Assembly (NCBI GenBank): GCA_910575795.1
Contig: CAJTGE010000037.1
Location: 1-52,044, forward strand
Reading direction: 5' to 3'
Source: Clostridiaceae bacterium
GTDB taxonomy: Bacteria; Bacillota; Clostridia; Lachnospirales; Lachnospiraceae
DNA length: 52,044 bases
The notes under the pieces were generated by a model that was given only the letters and a program-made list of their open reading frames with translations, made no database searches and was not told the origin of the DNA. Positions 1 through 9,284 of this stretch are shown here, one piece after another. A program made the translations under genes and the position numbers. How positions within the stretch are numbered: position 1 is the stretch's first letter; every line of letters begins with the position of its first letter.

Positions 1-245
1 ATCCATCTTCCGTCCACGATCACAAAGGATGGGACATTAGCCGCCAGTGCTTTCACCTGATCTGCAGTACAGGTTACGGTATTTCCATTTGAATCTACCC
101 ACTGGCCCTTGCTGTTGACCATATATCCTCCGATATCCGTGTCCTTATAAAGCCGCCCGCGTCTGCCGTTGGACTCTGGCTCAAAGTAATAATATTCGTA
201 AATACCGTCACCGTTATCATCGATCCAGTTCCAGCCGGTATACAT
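1..245 (-). CDS. Frameshifted C-terminal continuation of the giant surface protein, cell-wall-binding repeat (partial)
   Basis: The frame that begins around 245 on the minus strand encodes a clear Gram-positive cell-wall/choline-binding-type repeat: TGWNWIDDNGDGIYEYYYF, then GRLYKDTDIGGYMVNSKGQW, then a VPSFVIVDGRW segment that is open at the left edge. The upstream giant protein is in another frame and stops at 217-219, inside this repeat. One extra base in the GGGG run (plus-strand CCCC at 249-252) explains the shift: removing it would read through KIRYPGHMYTGWNW. I therefore regard this as the C-terminal anchoring domain of the same protein, separated by a frameshift, a phase-variable homopolymer or a sequencing error. 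It has no start of its own with a convincing ribosome-binding site. Confidence 0.6.
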   Translation of the reverse strand, partial: MYTGWNWIDDNGDGIYEYYYFEPESNGRRGRLYKDTDIGGYMVNSKGQWVDSNGNTVTCTADQVKALAANVPSFVIVDGRW

Positions 246-3200
246 ATGCCCCAGGGTACCGTATCTTTACCGGGCACTCATCTGCCAGATCCCCTTCGCC
301 ATTTGTTGCCCGGATCATAACCGTTCTGGATGCAATATACGGGTTTGCTGCCGTGTACGGATGCTGCAGCGCTTCTTTCAGGAAGGCGTTGGCCTTGTTC
401 GTGAATGCGGTTCCTGATGCGTTGCCCGGGAGTACCACTGTCACCTGGCCGTTTTTATCCACGCTTAAGACCGATGGATCGCCAGAGGTATAAACAGGCC
501 CATGCTCGTCTGTCTGCGTGTTATGCAACAGGGTGGCAAGCGTCGCCTTGTTCCCGGTCACCGTATAGGCAGGGTTGCTTCTGGATCCTGTCGCTGTGAT
601 CGTCACATCCATGGTCTTCGCTGCATCCACCAGGTCGGTATTTTCATAGATCAGTTCAAATTTCACCGTGCAGGTATCAAGCATCGTCCCGTCCTCAGTT
701 GCCGCAGTCGCGGTCGCCCTGGCAGTACAGATATATGAGTTCTTTTTGTCATACGGGTGGAGCATTGCATCTTTCAGGAAATCATGGATCCCATTCATAA
801 ATGCATCCCCGCTCATGGATGATGGCAGCGTGATAAATGCCATTCCATTCTTATCCACTGTCAGAAGCCTGTCATCCGATGACGTGTAGACGGCCTTCGT
901 GTAGTTCGGCGAATTTATATCAGGCGCCACAGATACCGGTTCTCCGATAATTTCAAATTCCCTGCGGTACAGATTCCTTGCACGCAGTCTTAACTTTACG
1001 GTAACTTCCTTGTTTCTCATAACAAGGTTTTCGTAAATCAGGTTCACATGTATGGTGCATTCGTCCTCCTGTCCGCTGCTGTCGCGTACCGTGATCCTGA
1101 CATCCCGTGTGCGTATGCTGTCGGATTTGTCTTTCTCGTAGGGGAATCTCATGGCTTCCCTGATAAACTCGAACTTGTCCCCGCCTTCATTCACTTCTTT
1201 CATAAACCGGTCATAATCTGAATAACGCGGGGTTGTCAGGGCTACATTGCCGTACTTATCCACAGTCAGGATGTCCGGATTATCCGATTCGTAGGTGACA
1301 TCGGTATTGTTTAAATCAATAGAGTTAATCACACTCTTTAAATTCAGGATGGTGTCCCCGCTGAAGGAATAATCCGGCGACTCGGCATTGCCTGCGGCTT
1401 TCATTGTGATGGCCATATCAGCCTCGCTTCGGTCTAACGATACTTCCTCATAGGTCAGGTTCACATGGAGCGTGACCGTATCCTTCATATGGCTGTATTT
1501 GGTTTCCGCAGTCAGGATTACATCCCTGGACTGAGTAACGCCCGGCTCAGCCATGGCAGCCTTCACAAACTCGTTCCGCTTAGACAGGAAATTTTCACCG
1601 GTCCAGTTAGTCTCAGCTTTTCCCGGGACTACCAGGGCATAGGTACCATCATCCTTAATGGTCACGATCGGGTCGCTGGAAGTAAAGGTAACGGTATCAT
1701 CCGGATCCTGGGAATGGATATCAAAGTCCACTTTCCCATCGAACCTGCTGATGTCGTAAGTCTGCTGCTGGCGGTTCAGAGCCCGGATCTTCACATCCAG
1801 CGTCTGTTCTTTTTCCGCCATCTGCATATCTTCATAGATCAGGTTTACCCTTACATTGCACTGGTCGGCCATCCGCCCGTCTTCGCTCTGTGCGGTAATC
1901 ACGGCTGTCGATGTGGACACCCATCTTCCGTCCGGAGTATACGGGTGCGTCATGGCATCCTGGATGAACTTGGAAGCGCTGTCTTTAAACGCCTGCCCGG
2001 ACAGGAGGCTGCCTTCGCTGTCTTTCGGGAGCGTCAGGCTGATCCTGCCGTTCTTATCTACTTCCAGGAACGCGGATCCTGCGCCGTCCACGCTGTACTT
2101 TACGCCCGTCTCATCCGGGTCATAGGAATGAAGCACTGCCGGGTTGTCAAGCTCATATCCTTCAACGACATAGGTGGCGTCATCACGCATTCCGGTCGCC
2201 CGCAGTGTCACATTCAGGGTCGCCTCGTTCCTGGTCAGCTCTATATCCTCATAGATATAGTTGATATTGACGTTACAGCTGTCCTTTACCGTGTTTTCGC
2301 TGTCCGTCACATGGATTGTGCCGATGCGGGAATCCTGGTAACTGCCATTGTCGATGACAGCCTGCTGCCATGCCTGGTCAACTGCAGGACTGATCACACC
2401 TGCATCATTAACCGTCACATACTCCGTATTATCGGAACTCCAGTAAGGGATAGTCGGTTTGCCGTCCTGTAAATGCATGGAGGCTTTCAACTGCCTTGGT
2501 TTGATTTCTGATACCACTCCATCCTTTAACTCGCTCCATATATGGCTGGGGTTATTGGTTCTGGAGGTCTGTGTGCGGATGATCGTGAAGTTCTCCTGGT
2601 TGGAGTTAAGCCTTGCCTGGTCGTAACGGAAGTTGATGGTCACCACACAGGTATCCTTCGTCCCGTTTTTGCCGTTGGCTGTGATTACAGCTTTCCTGCT
2701 TCCGGAAAATGTACCGGAGCCATACTCCTTCGCCCCGTCAATGATCTCCTTGATCCAGGTCTCCTTGTTCACGGTGACGTTGCCGTCAGCATCCACGTTC
2801 ACCAGGTCAGAGTCAAAGGTAAAGTCAGGGGACACGCTGACACCGGATTCATCCGTAAAGTGGGCGGTCAGCTTAAACGGATCTTCGCCGGACCAGCTAC
2901 CTGCCGTATCAACCGTAAAGGAATTATCCGTGTATACGATGTCGAATGTCTTCTCATGCTGGTCAAGGTAGGCCATGTCATAACGGAAGTCGATGGTCAC
3001 TTTGTAGCTGTCCGCCACCCTCAGCTTCCCGGCTTCTTCCTTATAGCAGGTCACAACGCCGCCCACCTGCCCGGTGGTCTCATTCCTGCCGATCAAATCC
3101 TCCCAGTTTCCCTTAATGGGCGTCAGGTATCCCTTACTGTCAACCTTTGCATACCTGGCAAGATCGCCGGTCAGGGTGTAGGCGCCTGTGTTCACAGCCG

Positions 3201-6200
3201 CGCCGTTTTCGGAATAATGGGTATTATCCAGCTTTACGATGCCGTAGGACCATTTCTTGGTTGCTTCCACGTTGGAAGTCTTACTTCCCTGGGTTACAAC
3301 TACCTTTAAGTTAATATTCCGATCCTTTACGCTGCCCTTGGATACGTCATAAGTCTCCTCCGGGGTTTCCTCTGTGATAGCCTCCGGGGTCGCTTCATAT
3401 CCCTGCGGCAGGCTGTCTATCGTCTTTGCGGTCAGGTCAAGGCCCTCATAGCGGTAGCTAATCGTTACCGGAATCATCACTTCCGACGTGCTGTTTTCCG
3501 ATGTGCCCTTGATCGTAAAGGCCACTGTGCCATGGTTGTCATCTCCGCGCCCGTTACGGATCGCAGTAAACCAGTCAGCATCCGTGTTCACGTTCAGCTT
3601 CGCCTTAGTCTGACGTGTGTCGCCGTCCTGGATCGTATCGCTTAAGTTCAGGATCCGGTTCATTCCGCTCAGCTCTTTTCCGTTTTCGTCATAGATCTTC
3701 GGGATCGGTGCGCCGTCGCCGCTGCCGGAAAGTGTCATCTCGAACTCCTGCGGAAGATTCCCGGTCCATACGGAGTTTTCCACGATATCCGTGCCGTCAA
3801 CCGTTTTGGCCGTAGTTTTGGTTTCTACGATATCGAACACCATGCCGTCCTGCTGTTCAGATGATGCTGTCGATGCGCGGAATGTGATGTTAATATCCTT
3901 ATAGTCGAACACATTGGCGTCTCTGGTGGAGGTGGCATAGATACGCACCGGCACAGTAATGCCGTTCAGCTTCCGGTTATTGATCAGATCCCACACCCAT
4001 GGAGAATATCCCAGATCTGCCTTATTATCCGTATCGCTGTAGCCCCTTATGGTGATCTCGCCGGTGTCCGGGTTGATCCGCAGGATATCATTGACATCCA
4101 GAAGGCTTCCCTCTGCCGCCTTCGGGTTGGTAATACTCCATACCACTCCATCATCATACGGGTTGTAGCTCGGATCGTTTTTGTCATACATCTCGCCGTT
4201 GCTCTTTACGGTGGCGGAAAGTGTCTGACCTTTACCGTCCTTTAAGATATCATGTTTTCCGCCTGCAAGGGTGATCGTCCGGTTTCTGATCTCGGAATTC
4301 ACATCGCCTGCGAAGCTATAGTAGATATCATATCCGTAGATATGGGAATCATCATCGATCTTTACTTCGGTAGGCATAATCTCGGTCTGATCCTCGGTTC
4401 GGAAGTTCACTGTCACAAGACAGGTATCCGTCACGGAATTCCTGGATGCGTCATGAGCAGTCACTTTTACCAGCTTCTGGTAAGTATGGCTGTCGCCCGG
4501 GTTTTTCTTAAGGAGCGTAGTATATCTGGCATCCTCATCTTTCGCCCATGCACTGATCGTAATATTCCCATCTGCTGAACGGTCTGTGACACCTTTTAAG
4601 TTCACATAGGCGTTCTTATAGCTGTTCAGGCTTAAACTTAAGTTGATCGTGCCGTCATCCACGTCTGTCACGTTCTGGACTTCCTCGTTCTTGATGTCCT
4701 CAAAATTCTCATCAAGGCCGGTGCTGGTGATGTACCAGTTCACCTGATCCTTTGTAAAATAATCCGGGTTAAAGGTGGCGATCAGATCGGAGACGCTTCC
4801 TGCTGTGGAATTAGACTCCCCGTTCACCGTGTACTTAACAGTCGGGTTCTTTCGGTCGCCGCTTAAAGTGCGGACCACGTCATAGGTGATGTTGTTGTGG
4901 CTTAAGGCCACACCGTTTACAGCCACCTGGGTCTGGTCGATGATATTGAACTTGATCGTTACATCCAGCGTACCTACCGGCGGATTGTTCTGATCTGTGG
5001 AGTCCTGAACCTGCGCGGTCGCTGTTACGATGGAATGGTACCAGTACGGGCTTGCGGTGGTGATACTGTTCTTATATCCCTCATTCTTCTGTTTTTCTTC
5101 CAGAAGGTGGGCCTGCTTTGCGATGGCGGATGTGCCAGGATCCGTTAAGTTCAGCATGAACGATGCGGTCGGTGCAGCCGTGTTCCCGTAACCTGCAGAC
5201 AGGTTATAGATCAGGCCGTTCCCGGCTTCATCCGCCAGGGTTGCGTTGTTGGAAAACTGCCAAATCAGGTTATAACCGCTGTTGGCCTGCCCGTTGACCT
5301 TGGAACCCATCCAGAATTTGGCATCAGGCTCAACACGCAGCTTGCCGTCCGATGTCTGGGTCGCAACCAGGCGGTTATCCCATTTGTTTCCTGCTCCGTC
5401 AGTGATCACTCTTGCGGCAGAGGAGATATCCGGATCAGCGTCATAAGCGGTCACACGCCATTCGATGGTGGGGCGCTCCCTGGTGCCGGTACGGATCTGG
5501 GTCACTTCGAACACTACCCTTTCCGGGTTGATCCTTACGGACTCGCTTACCTTCTTATATACGGCGCCTACGGTCGTATCGGATGAAGGCATCGTGAAGT
5601 GGTAGCCGCCGGACTTGTTTACGCCAGCTTTTGCCACATCCTCTTCAAATACATAGAAGATATCGCTGTTATGGTAGGAATACCACGGGTTCTGTGCCAC
5701 CTCGGAATTCATCTGGTAGTAAGCATCCGCATCTTCCAGATCCTCAAACTGCAGGTAGATCACATCACCCTTTGCGAACGCCGCCTGGTGGGTAGCCGTG
5801 CAGGGCTTCCGGTAATTGTTGCCCAGCACATACGCAGTCATGTGGGCCGCTTCCTTGCCGTCCACAATGGGGGTGGCCACGGTAAGCAGATAGCCGCGGA
5901 TCGGGTTGCCGCTGCTGTCGCAGGTAAAGTGGTCAAGGGTATCCAGGTTCGGGTCAACTGCGGACTCGCTGCCTGCCGCCCTTGTGCATGCCAGGATGCC
6001 GCGCTCCAGCTCCTCATAGAAGTAGTCTCCGTCTGCGCTGTCCTGGTCGATGGATCCGGAGATCAGGGTATAGCCCTTGTCGCCGCCATGCCAGTACCCG
6101 ATATGGGCATCCGTGCCGAAGGTTCCGCCGACATCCGCCGGTTTGCCGCCGAACACGCCCTTATCCGCTTTGGATTTGGTATCCGCAAACAGATAGCAGA

Positions 6201-8490
6201 GATCGCCTGTCTCACCATAAGTGAAGCTGTGGCCGCGGATCGCCGCGCCAACGAAGCATGCGGAATAGTTGTATCCGCTCGCAGGCGCGATAATGTCACC
6301 GGAGAACCTGCCGACCTTGATCTGTCCGCCTTCATAGCCGCCGACAATGCCGCCGACCGCATAGGAGCCGGTGCTTCCTACCTGTCCGCTCTCCACATGG
6401 GTATTGATGATGTTGGAATTCTTGATCGCGCCAACCACGCCGCCGACGTATGCGGCATTTCCGTAGATATGGTTTCCGGAACCGGAGTTGGTATCCACGG
6501 ACGTATCCAGGATGGAGGCGTTAGCTGCATAACCTGCGATACCGCCGACTGCGGAATATCCGTTACAGAAACCGTTCGGCGCCGCAACATCTGTCCACAC
6601 GGCCACTTCGTCTGCGGTACAGTTCTCGATCACGCATCCACGGTTGCTGTCAGCCGTATTGGAGCTGTGAACGTATCCTACCAGGCCGCCTACATATCCA
6701 TAGGCGCTCTTCACATATCCGCTTACCACGCACTCCTTGATCGTAGAGTCCACGGCCTCACCAGCCAGGATGCCGGTATAGTCAGCGGAAGCAGCGATAT
6801 TGTTATTGTCAGTCTGGATCCTTAAGCCTGTCACGCTGGAACCTGCGCCCAGTTTCGCGAAGAAACCTACATGGGTCTGGTCGATCACGCCGTTTACGAT
6901 ATCCGGTGTAATGCCGATAGCGGTATTGGACTTAAAGCCAAAGTTCTCGATCACAACGTTCTTCTCGCATGCCAGATGGCCCATAAACGCTGTCGGGTTT
7001 GCGCCCGGGTTCAGTGCGCCGCCGATGGGGATCCAGGATCCGTTCAGATCGTAGGTTCCGTTCTCGATCAGGTAGTACACGTCATTATTGTTGTACTTGG
7101 ACTGGTTCTGGGCAATCGTGACTGCAAACAGCCGCAGGTCTGCCACACTGTCAATGATATAGGGGTTCTCTTTCGTACCCCTTCCATCGCTGTAAAGGTC
7201 GCCTGTGCTGCCGTAATTGTTCGGCCAGAGCCGGCCTGCTGCGGCAAACGTAGCCGTCTGCGCGTTGAGCATCAGAAACTGCAGGAACTGGTAAGCGGTC
7301 TCAAACGGCACATGGCATACCCAGTCATAGATCACGTCATAACGGTAGGAGAAAAGCCCTGCCTCTTCATCGATCATGGTAGCGCAGTTATCGGTGAACC
7401 ACTCCCAGAACTCATCGGAATTATACTCCAACGCATAGGAAGCCTTCTGCTCCTCCGTCGCGTCATCGGATGCTTTCTTATTGACCTCATACCAGCCGCG
7501 TACCTGGTCTTCTGTCGCCGTCTCCAGCCATGCGAAGAACTCAGCGGAACCAAACTCCGGATATTCCGCCACATTGGCCAGGGTGTCGGCGCTGAGGAAG
7601 AACTCATCCATAAAGGCCATGGCATCCTCATAACCGGCATCTGCCATCCAGGCCAGGATGGCATCCATATCATAAAGCCATTCCCCGTCCTTCATCTCAG
7701 CCGCGTCCTCATAGACCCAGGCCCAGAATGCGTCTGTACCGAACGGGAGGACATCCTTTTTATCATCCTCTCTCTCGGCGTCAGAGCTGGTCGCTTTGTC
7801 AGCGCTTAAGTACAGCACGGCAGCATCATACCATGCCTTGATCTCATCCTCGGATGCCTCGGAGAGCCATGCAACGAACTCTGCAGAACCGAACTCCGGG
7901 TAATCTGCAAATGCCTTGTCGGACAGATCCATATCGCCGACCAGTTCTTCTTTCTCTTTCTCATCAGTCTTGGCATCTGTATCTTCCTTTTCCTCCGGCT
8001 CATCAGCCTTCGGGACTTCATTGTCCTCCAGCACGGTATCCGCTAAGACGTCATCTTTCTCATCCTCATCCGGCTCTTTGTCATCTTTTGCGGCCTCGTC
8101 TTTCTTGCTGGTTTCATCAGCTTCATCAGCCTTATCCGTTTCATTGGATTTGTCAGATCCGTCAGCCTTATCGGATTCTCCGTCACCTGACTCATTTGAC
8201 TCGTCTGATTCGCCGGGATCTTCGGTTTTATCGGTGCCGTCTGTTTTGCCGGCTGCATCGGCGTCATCACCGGTATCCTTGCCGTCCCCGCTTTCCTTAA
8301 TCTCAGCATTGTCGGCTATCCCTCCGGAGCTTTCCGGGGCTTCAGCATCCCCTCCCTCCGCTGTGGCAACAGTTTCGTCCTTCTCAACCGCAAGCGCCGG
8401 TACTGCGGGTGCCACGCTGGGAAGGGCTGTAGCTACAGAAACGATCCCAACAGTGTACCGTTTCATCAGCTTTGCTCTGTTCTTTCTCAC
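217..8490 (-). CDS. Giant exported surface protein with acidic stretch, GLUG/beta-helix-like region and tandem Ig-like repeats
   Basis: 2757 aa as read, probably longer (see the frameshift at its 3' end). It starts with GTG, 7 nt after AAAGGAG. Residues 1-35 form a signal peptide (KKRYTV-type basic start, hydrophobic core, ALA). Residues about 36-190 are very acidic low complexity (D/E/K/S). About 195-420 hold two copies of a two-part module, each beginning YPEFGSAEF and followed by FWAW/FWEW segments. About 425-780 are rich in VGGLVGY, VGGIAGY and VGGVVG motifs, as in GLUG or right-handed beta-helix adhesins. From about 1000 to the end there are at least seven repeats of roughly 120-140 aa, each ending in a strand like VNLIYE, which look like bacterial Ig-like (BIG2-type) domains. 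No LPXTG was seen. Anchoring is probably by the cell-wall-binding repeat in the shifted frame. The likely role is a surface adhesin or mating/biofilm factor; the exact function is not recognised. Confidence 0.88.
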   Translation of the reverse strand: MRKNRAKLMKRYTVGIVSVATALPSVAPAVPALAVEKDETVATAEGGDAEAPESSGGIADNAEIKESGDGKDTGDDADAAGKTDGTDKTEDPGESDESNESGDGESDKADGSDKSNETDKADEADETSKKDEAAKDDKEPDEDEKDDVLADTVLEDNEVPKADEPEEKEDTDAKTDEKEKEELVGDMDLSDKAFADYPEFGSAEFVAWLSEASEDEIKAWYDAAVLYLSADKATSSDAEREDDKKDVLPFGTDAFWAWVYEDAAEMKDGEWLYDMDAILAWMADAGYEDAMAFMDEFFLSADTLANVAEYPEFGSAEFFAWLETATEDQVRGWYEVNKKASDDATEEQKASYALEYNSDEFWEWFTDNCATMIDEEAGLFSYRYDVIYDWVCHVPFETAYQFLQFLMLNAQTATFAAAGRLWPNNYGSTGDLYSDGRGTKENPYIIDSVADLRLFAVTIAQNQSKYNNNDVYYLIENGTYDLNGSWIPIGGALNPGANPTAFMGHLACEKNVVIENFGFKSNTAIGITPDIVNGVIDQTHVGFFAKLGAGSSVTGLRIQTDNNNIAASADYTGILAGEAVDSTIKECVVSGYVKSAYGYVGGLVGYVHSSNTADSNRGCVIENCTADEVAVWTDVAAPNGFCNGYSAVGGIAGYAANASILDTSVDTNSGSGNHIYGNAAYVGGVVGAIKNSNIINTHVESGQVGSTGSYAVGGIVGGYEGGQIKVGRFSGDIIAPASGYNYSACFVGAAIRGHSFTYGETGDLCYLFADTKSKADKGVFGGKPADVGGTFGTDAHIGYWHGGDKGYTLISGSIDQDSADGDYFYEELERGILACTRAAGSESAVDPNLDTLDHFTCDSSGNPIRGYLLTVATPIVDGKEAAHMTAYVLGNNYRKPCTATHQAAFAKGDVIYLQFEDLEDADAYYQMNSEVAQNPWYSYHNSDIFYVFEEDVAKAGVNKSGGYHFTMPSSDTTVGAVYKKVSESVRINPERVVFEVTQIRTGTRERPTIEWRVTAYDADPDISSAARVITDGAGNKWDNRLVATQTSDGKLRVEPDAKFWMGSKVNGQANSGYNLIWQFSNNATLADEAGNGLIYNLSAGYGNTAAPTASFMLNLTDPGTSAIAKQAHLLEEKQKNEGYKNSITTASPYWYHSIVTATAQVQDSTDQNNPPVGTLDVTIKFNIIDQTQVAVNGVALSHNNITYDVVRTLSGDRKNPTVKYTVNGESNSTAGSVSDLIATFNPDYFTKDQVNWYITSTGLDENFEDIKNEEVQNVTDVDDGTINLSLSLNSYKNAYVNLKGVTDRSADGNITISAWAKDEDARYTTLLKKNPGDSHTYQKLVKVTAHDASRNSVTDTCLVTVNFRTEDQTEIMPTEVKIDDDSHIYGYDIYYSFAGDVNSEIRNRTITLAGGKHDILKDGKGQTLSATVKSNGEMYDKNDPSYNPYDDGVVWSITNPKAAEGSLLDVNDILRINPDTGEITIRGYSDTDNKADLGYSPWVWDLINNRKLNGITVPVRIYATSTRDANVFDYKDINITFRASTASSEQQDGMVFDIVETKTTAKTVDGTDIVENSVWTGNLPQEFEMTLSGSGDGAPIPKIYDENGKELSGMNRILNLSDTIQDGDTRQTKAKLNVNTDADWFTAIRNGRGDDNHGTVAFTIKGTSENSTSEVMIPVTISYRYEGLDLTAKTIDSLPQGYEATPEAITEETPEETYDVSKGSVKDRNINLKVVVTQGSKTSNVEATKKWSYGIVKLDNTHYSENGAAVNTGAYTLTGDLARYAKVDSKGYLTPIKGNWEDLIGRNETTGQVGGVVTCYKEEAGKLRVADSYKVTIDFRYDMAYLDQHEKTFDIVYTDNSFTVDTAGSWSGEDPFKLTAHFTDESGVSVSPDFTFDSDLVNVDADGNVTVNKETWIKEIIDGAKEYGSGTFSGSRKAVITANGKNGTKDTCVVTINFRYDQARLNSNQENFTIIRTQTSRTNNPSHIWSELKDGVVSEIKPRQLKASMHLQDGKPTIPYWSSDNTEYVTVNDAGVISPAVDQAWQQAVIDNGSYQDSRIGTIHVTDSENTVKDSCNVNINYIYEDIELTRNEATLNVTLRATGMRDDATYVVEGYELDNPAVLHSYDPDETGVKYSVDGAGSAFLEVDKNGRISLTLPKDSEGSLLSGQAFKDSASKFIQDAMTHPYTPDGRWVSTSTAVITAQSEDGRMADQCNVRVNLIYEDMQMAEKEQTLDVKIRALNRQQQTYDISRFDGKVDFDIHSQDPDDTVTFTSSDPIVTIKDDGTYALVVPGKAETNWTGENFLSKRNEFVKAAMAEPGVTQSRDVILTAETKYSHMKDTVTLHVNLTYEEVSLDRSEADMAITMKAAGNAESPDYSFSGDTILNLKSVINSIDLNNTDVTYESDNPDILTVDKYGNVALTTPRYSDYDRFMKEVNEGGDKFEFIREAMRFPYEKDKSDSIRTRDVRITVRDSSGQEDECTIHVNLIYENLVMRNKEVTVKLRLRARNLYRREFEIIGEPVSVAPDINSPNYTKAVYTSSDDRLLTVDKNGMAFITLPSSMSGDAFMNGIHDFLKDAMLHPYDKKNSYICTARATATAATEDGTMLDTCTVKFELIYENTDLVDAAKTMDVTITATGSRSNPAYTVTGNKATLATLLHNTQTDEHGPVYTSGDPSVLSVDKNGQVTVVLPGNASGTAFTNKANAFLKEALQHPYTAANPYIASRTVMIRATNGEGDLADECPVKIRYPGAYVYRLELDR

Positions 8491-8582
8491 TGCAATACTC
8501 CTTTCTTTTTGTGCCCTTAAAAATTCAAGGAAATTTATCAGCCTGCTATGGCCAGGATTCCAGCCAACACAGTATCGTAGAT

Positions 8583-8640
8583 AGTATGGATTACGTCTGG
8601 GATTTTTGTGGATTTTTTCTGCCGTCTTTTAAAATATATT
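8583..8640 (-). promoter_or_regulatory. Putative promoter region of the giant surface protein
   Basis: Reading the minus strand, AAATCCCAGACGTAATC leads directly into CCATACT (plus-strand AGTATGG, 8583-8589), about 95 bp before the GTG start. The same box precedes several other genes in the window. A very similar arrangement (AAATCGCGGACATAAGC then CATCAT) lies upstream of the first SSB-like gene. There is no good TTGACA box. The rest of 8491-8800 contains no gene. Confidence 0.4.
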
Positions 8641-8714
8641 TTTTTTCTTTAGAAAACGGGATATTTTTCGGGGTTATTGGCCTGAAATCCGGTATTCGCG
8701 GAGTATCGGCCCCG

Positions 8715-8726
8715 TTCTGCGGATAG
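8715..8726 (-). promoter_or_regulatory. CTATCCGCAGAA motif copy 1
   Basis: The minus strand reads GCTATCCGCAGAA and is followed, 11 nt after CTATCCGC, by GATACTCCGC. It is preceded by an A-rich run. This is one of about eight intergenic copies; see the findings. Confidence 0.5.
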
Positions 8727-8775
8727 CATTTTTTTGCTTTTTGGCGTTTTTCCCGGCCTGGAGGACCTGTTACAG

Positions 8776-8788
8776 TTTCTGCGGATAG
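8776..8788 (-). promoter_or_regulatory. CTATCCGCAGAAA motif copy 2
   Basis: Second copy in the same intergenic region, 61 bp from copy 1 and in the same orientation (minus strand GCTATCCGCAGAAA, preceded by GAAAAAT). Confidence 0.5.
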
Positions 8789-8800
8789 CATTTTTCGCAC

Positions 8801-8842
8801 AAAAAAAATCCTCTGGCCGCATTGCTGCACATCCAGAAGATT
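8801..8842 (-). terminator. Intrinsic terminator of the zinc-ribbon protein gene
   Basis: On the minus strand the stem AATCTTCTGG pairs with CCAGAGGATT (10 bp, one G-U) around a 16-nt loop and runs straight into a T tract. It lies 28 bp after the stop codon of the zinc-ribbon gene. Confidence 0.8.
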
Positions 8843-8869
8843 TTCTCTGCTCTTGTTTGAACCAGGTTC

Positions 8870-9217
8870 TTAAGATCCCATCTCAAACATCAGAATCAGA
8901 ATCCCGTATATGATAGGGAACATATTAAGGAGTACAAAAAACGCAAAGCCGATCCAGAACACCTTTCTTCGCTCCCCGCTTTCCTTTGCTCTTTTTGCGG
9001 CAGTATCGCGTTCTGAGTCCAGCCGTTCCTTCTCGAAATCCGTCTGGATCTTCTCCCTTTCCGCAAGGGCGTTAAGATATCTGATCTTTTGCTCTGATTC
9101 TTTTTCTCTGTGTTCTGCAAGTTTTTGCTCATACTCTGCGTCCACATAGCCGCAGTAGGAGCACTTTGCTTCCCTGATTCCAAATGACGCACCGCACTGC
9201 GGGCAAGTCCTTGCCAT
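8870..9217 (-). CDS. Small zinc-ribbon protein with one C-terminal membrane segment
   Basis: 115 aa from the ATG at 9217, chosen because AAGGAGTG lies 7 nt upstream; an upstream in-frame extension has no ribosome-binding site. The N-terminus is a four-Cys zinc ribbon (TCPQCG ... CSYCGYVDAEY). A charged helical segment of about 60 residues (Q/E/K/R rich, likely coiled coil) follows. The protein ends with a strongly hydrophobic stretch (WIGFAFFVLLNMFPIIYGIL) that should be one transmembrane helix. The topology suggests a cytoplasmic zinc ribbon tethered to the membrane. It sits between the two giant surface-protein genes, flanked by terminators, so it may assist them, but nothing in the sequence fixes a function. 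Confidence 0.8.
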   Translation of the reverse strand: MARTCPQCGASFGIREAKCSYCGYVDAEYEQKLAEHREKESEQKIRYLNALAEREKIQTDFEKERLDSERDTAAKRAKESGERRKVFWIGFAFFVLLNMFPIIYGILILMFEMGS

Positions 9218-9245
9218 GAAAAACACTCCTTCCGATATTAGAAAT

Positions 9246-9271
9246 GCCCTCCCAGCCAAAACCGGGAGGGC
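9246..9271 (-). terminator. Hairpin after the MucBP-repeat giant gene
   Basis: GCCCTCCC and GGGAGGGC form a perfect 8-bp GC-rich stem with a 10-nt loop, 14 bp past the stop of the 2103-aa gene and 29 bp before the next start. The T tract on the minus strand is weak (ATTTCT), so it could be a partial terminator or an mRNA-stabilising hairpin. Confidence 0.6.
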
Positions 9272-9284
9272 GTCTGTTCTGAAA

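Noticed and set aside
5599..6825. Plus-strand open frame of 408 aa opposite the giant surface protein
   Set aside because: Reverse-strand shadow of the GLUG-rich region; no start signal or domain.
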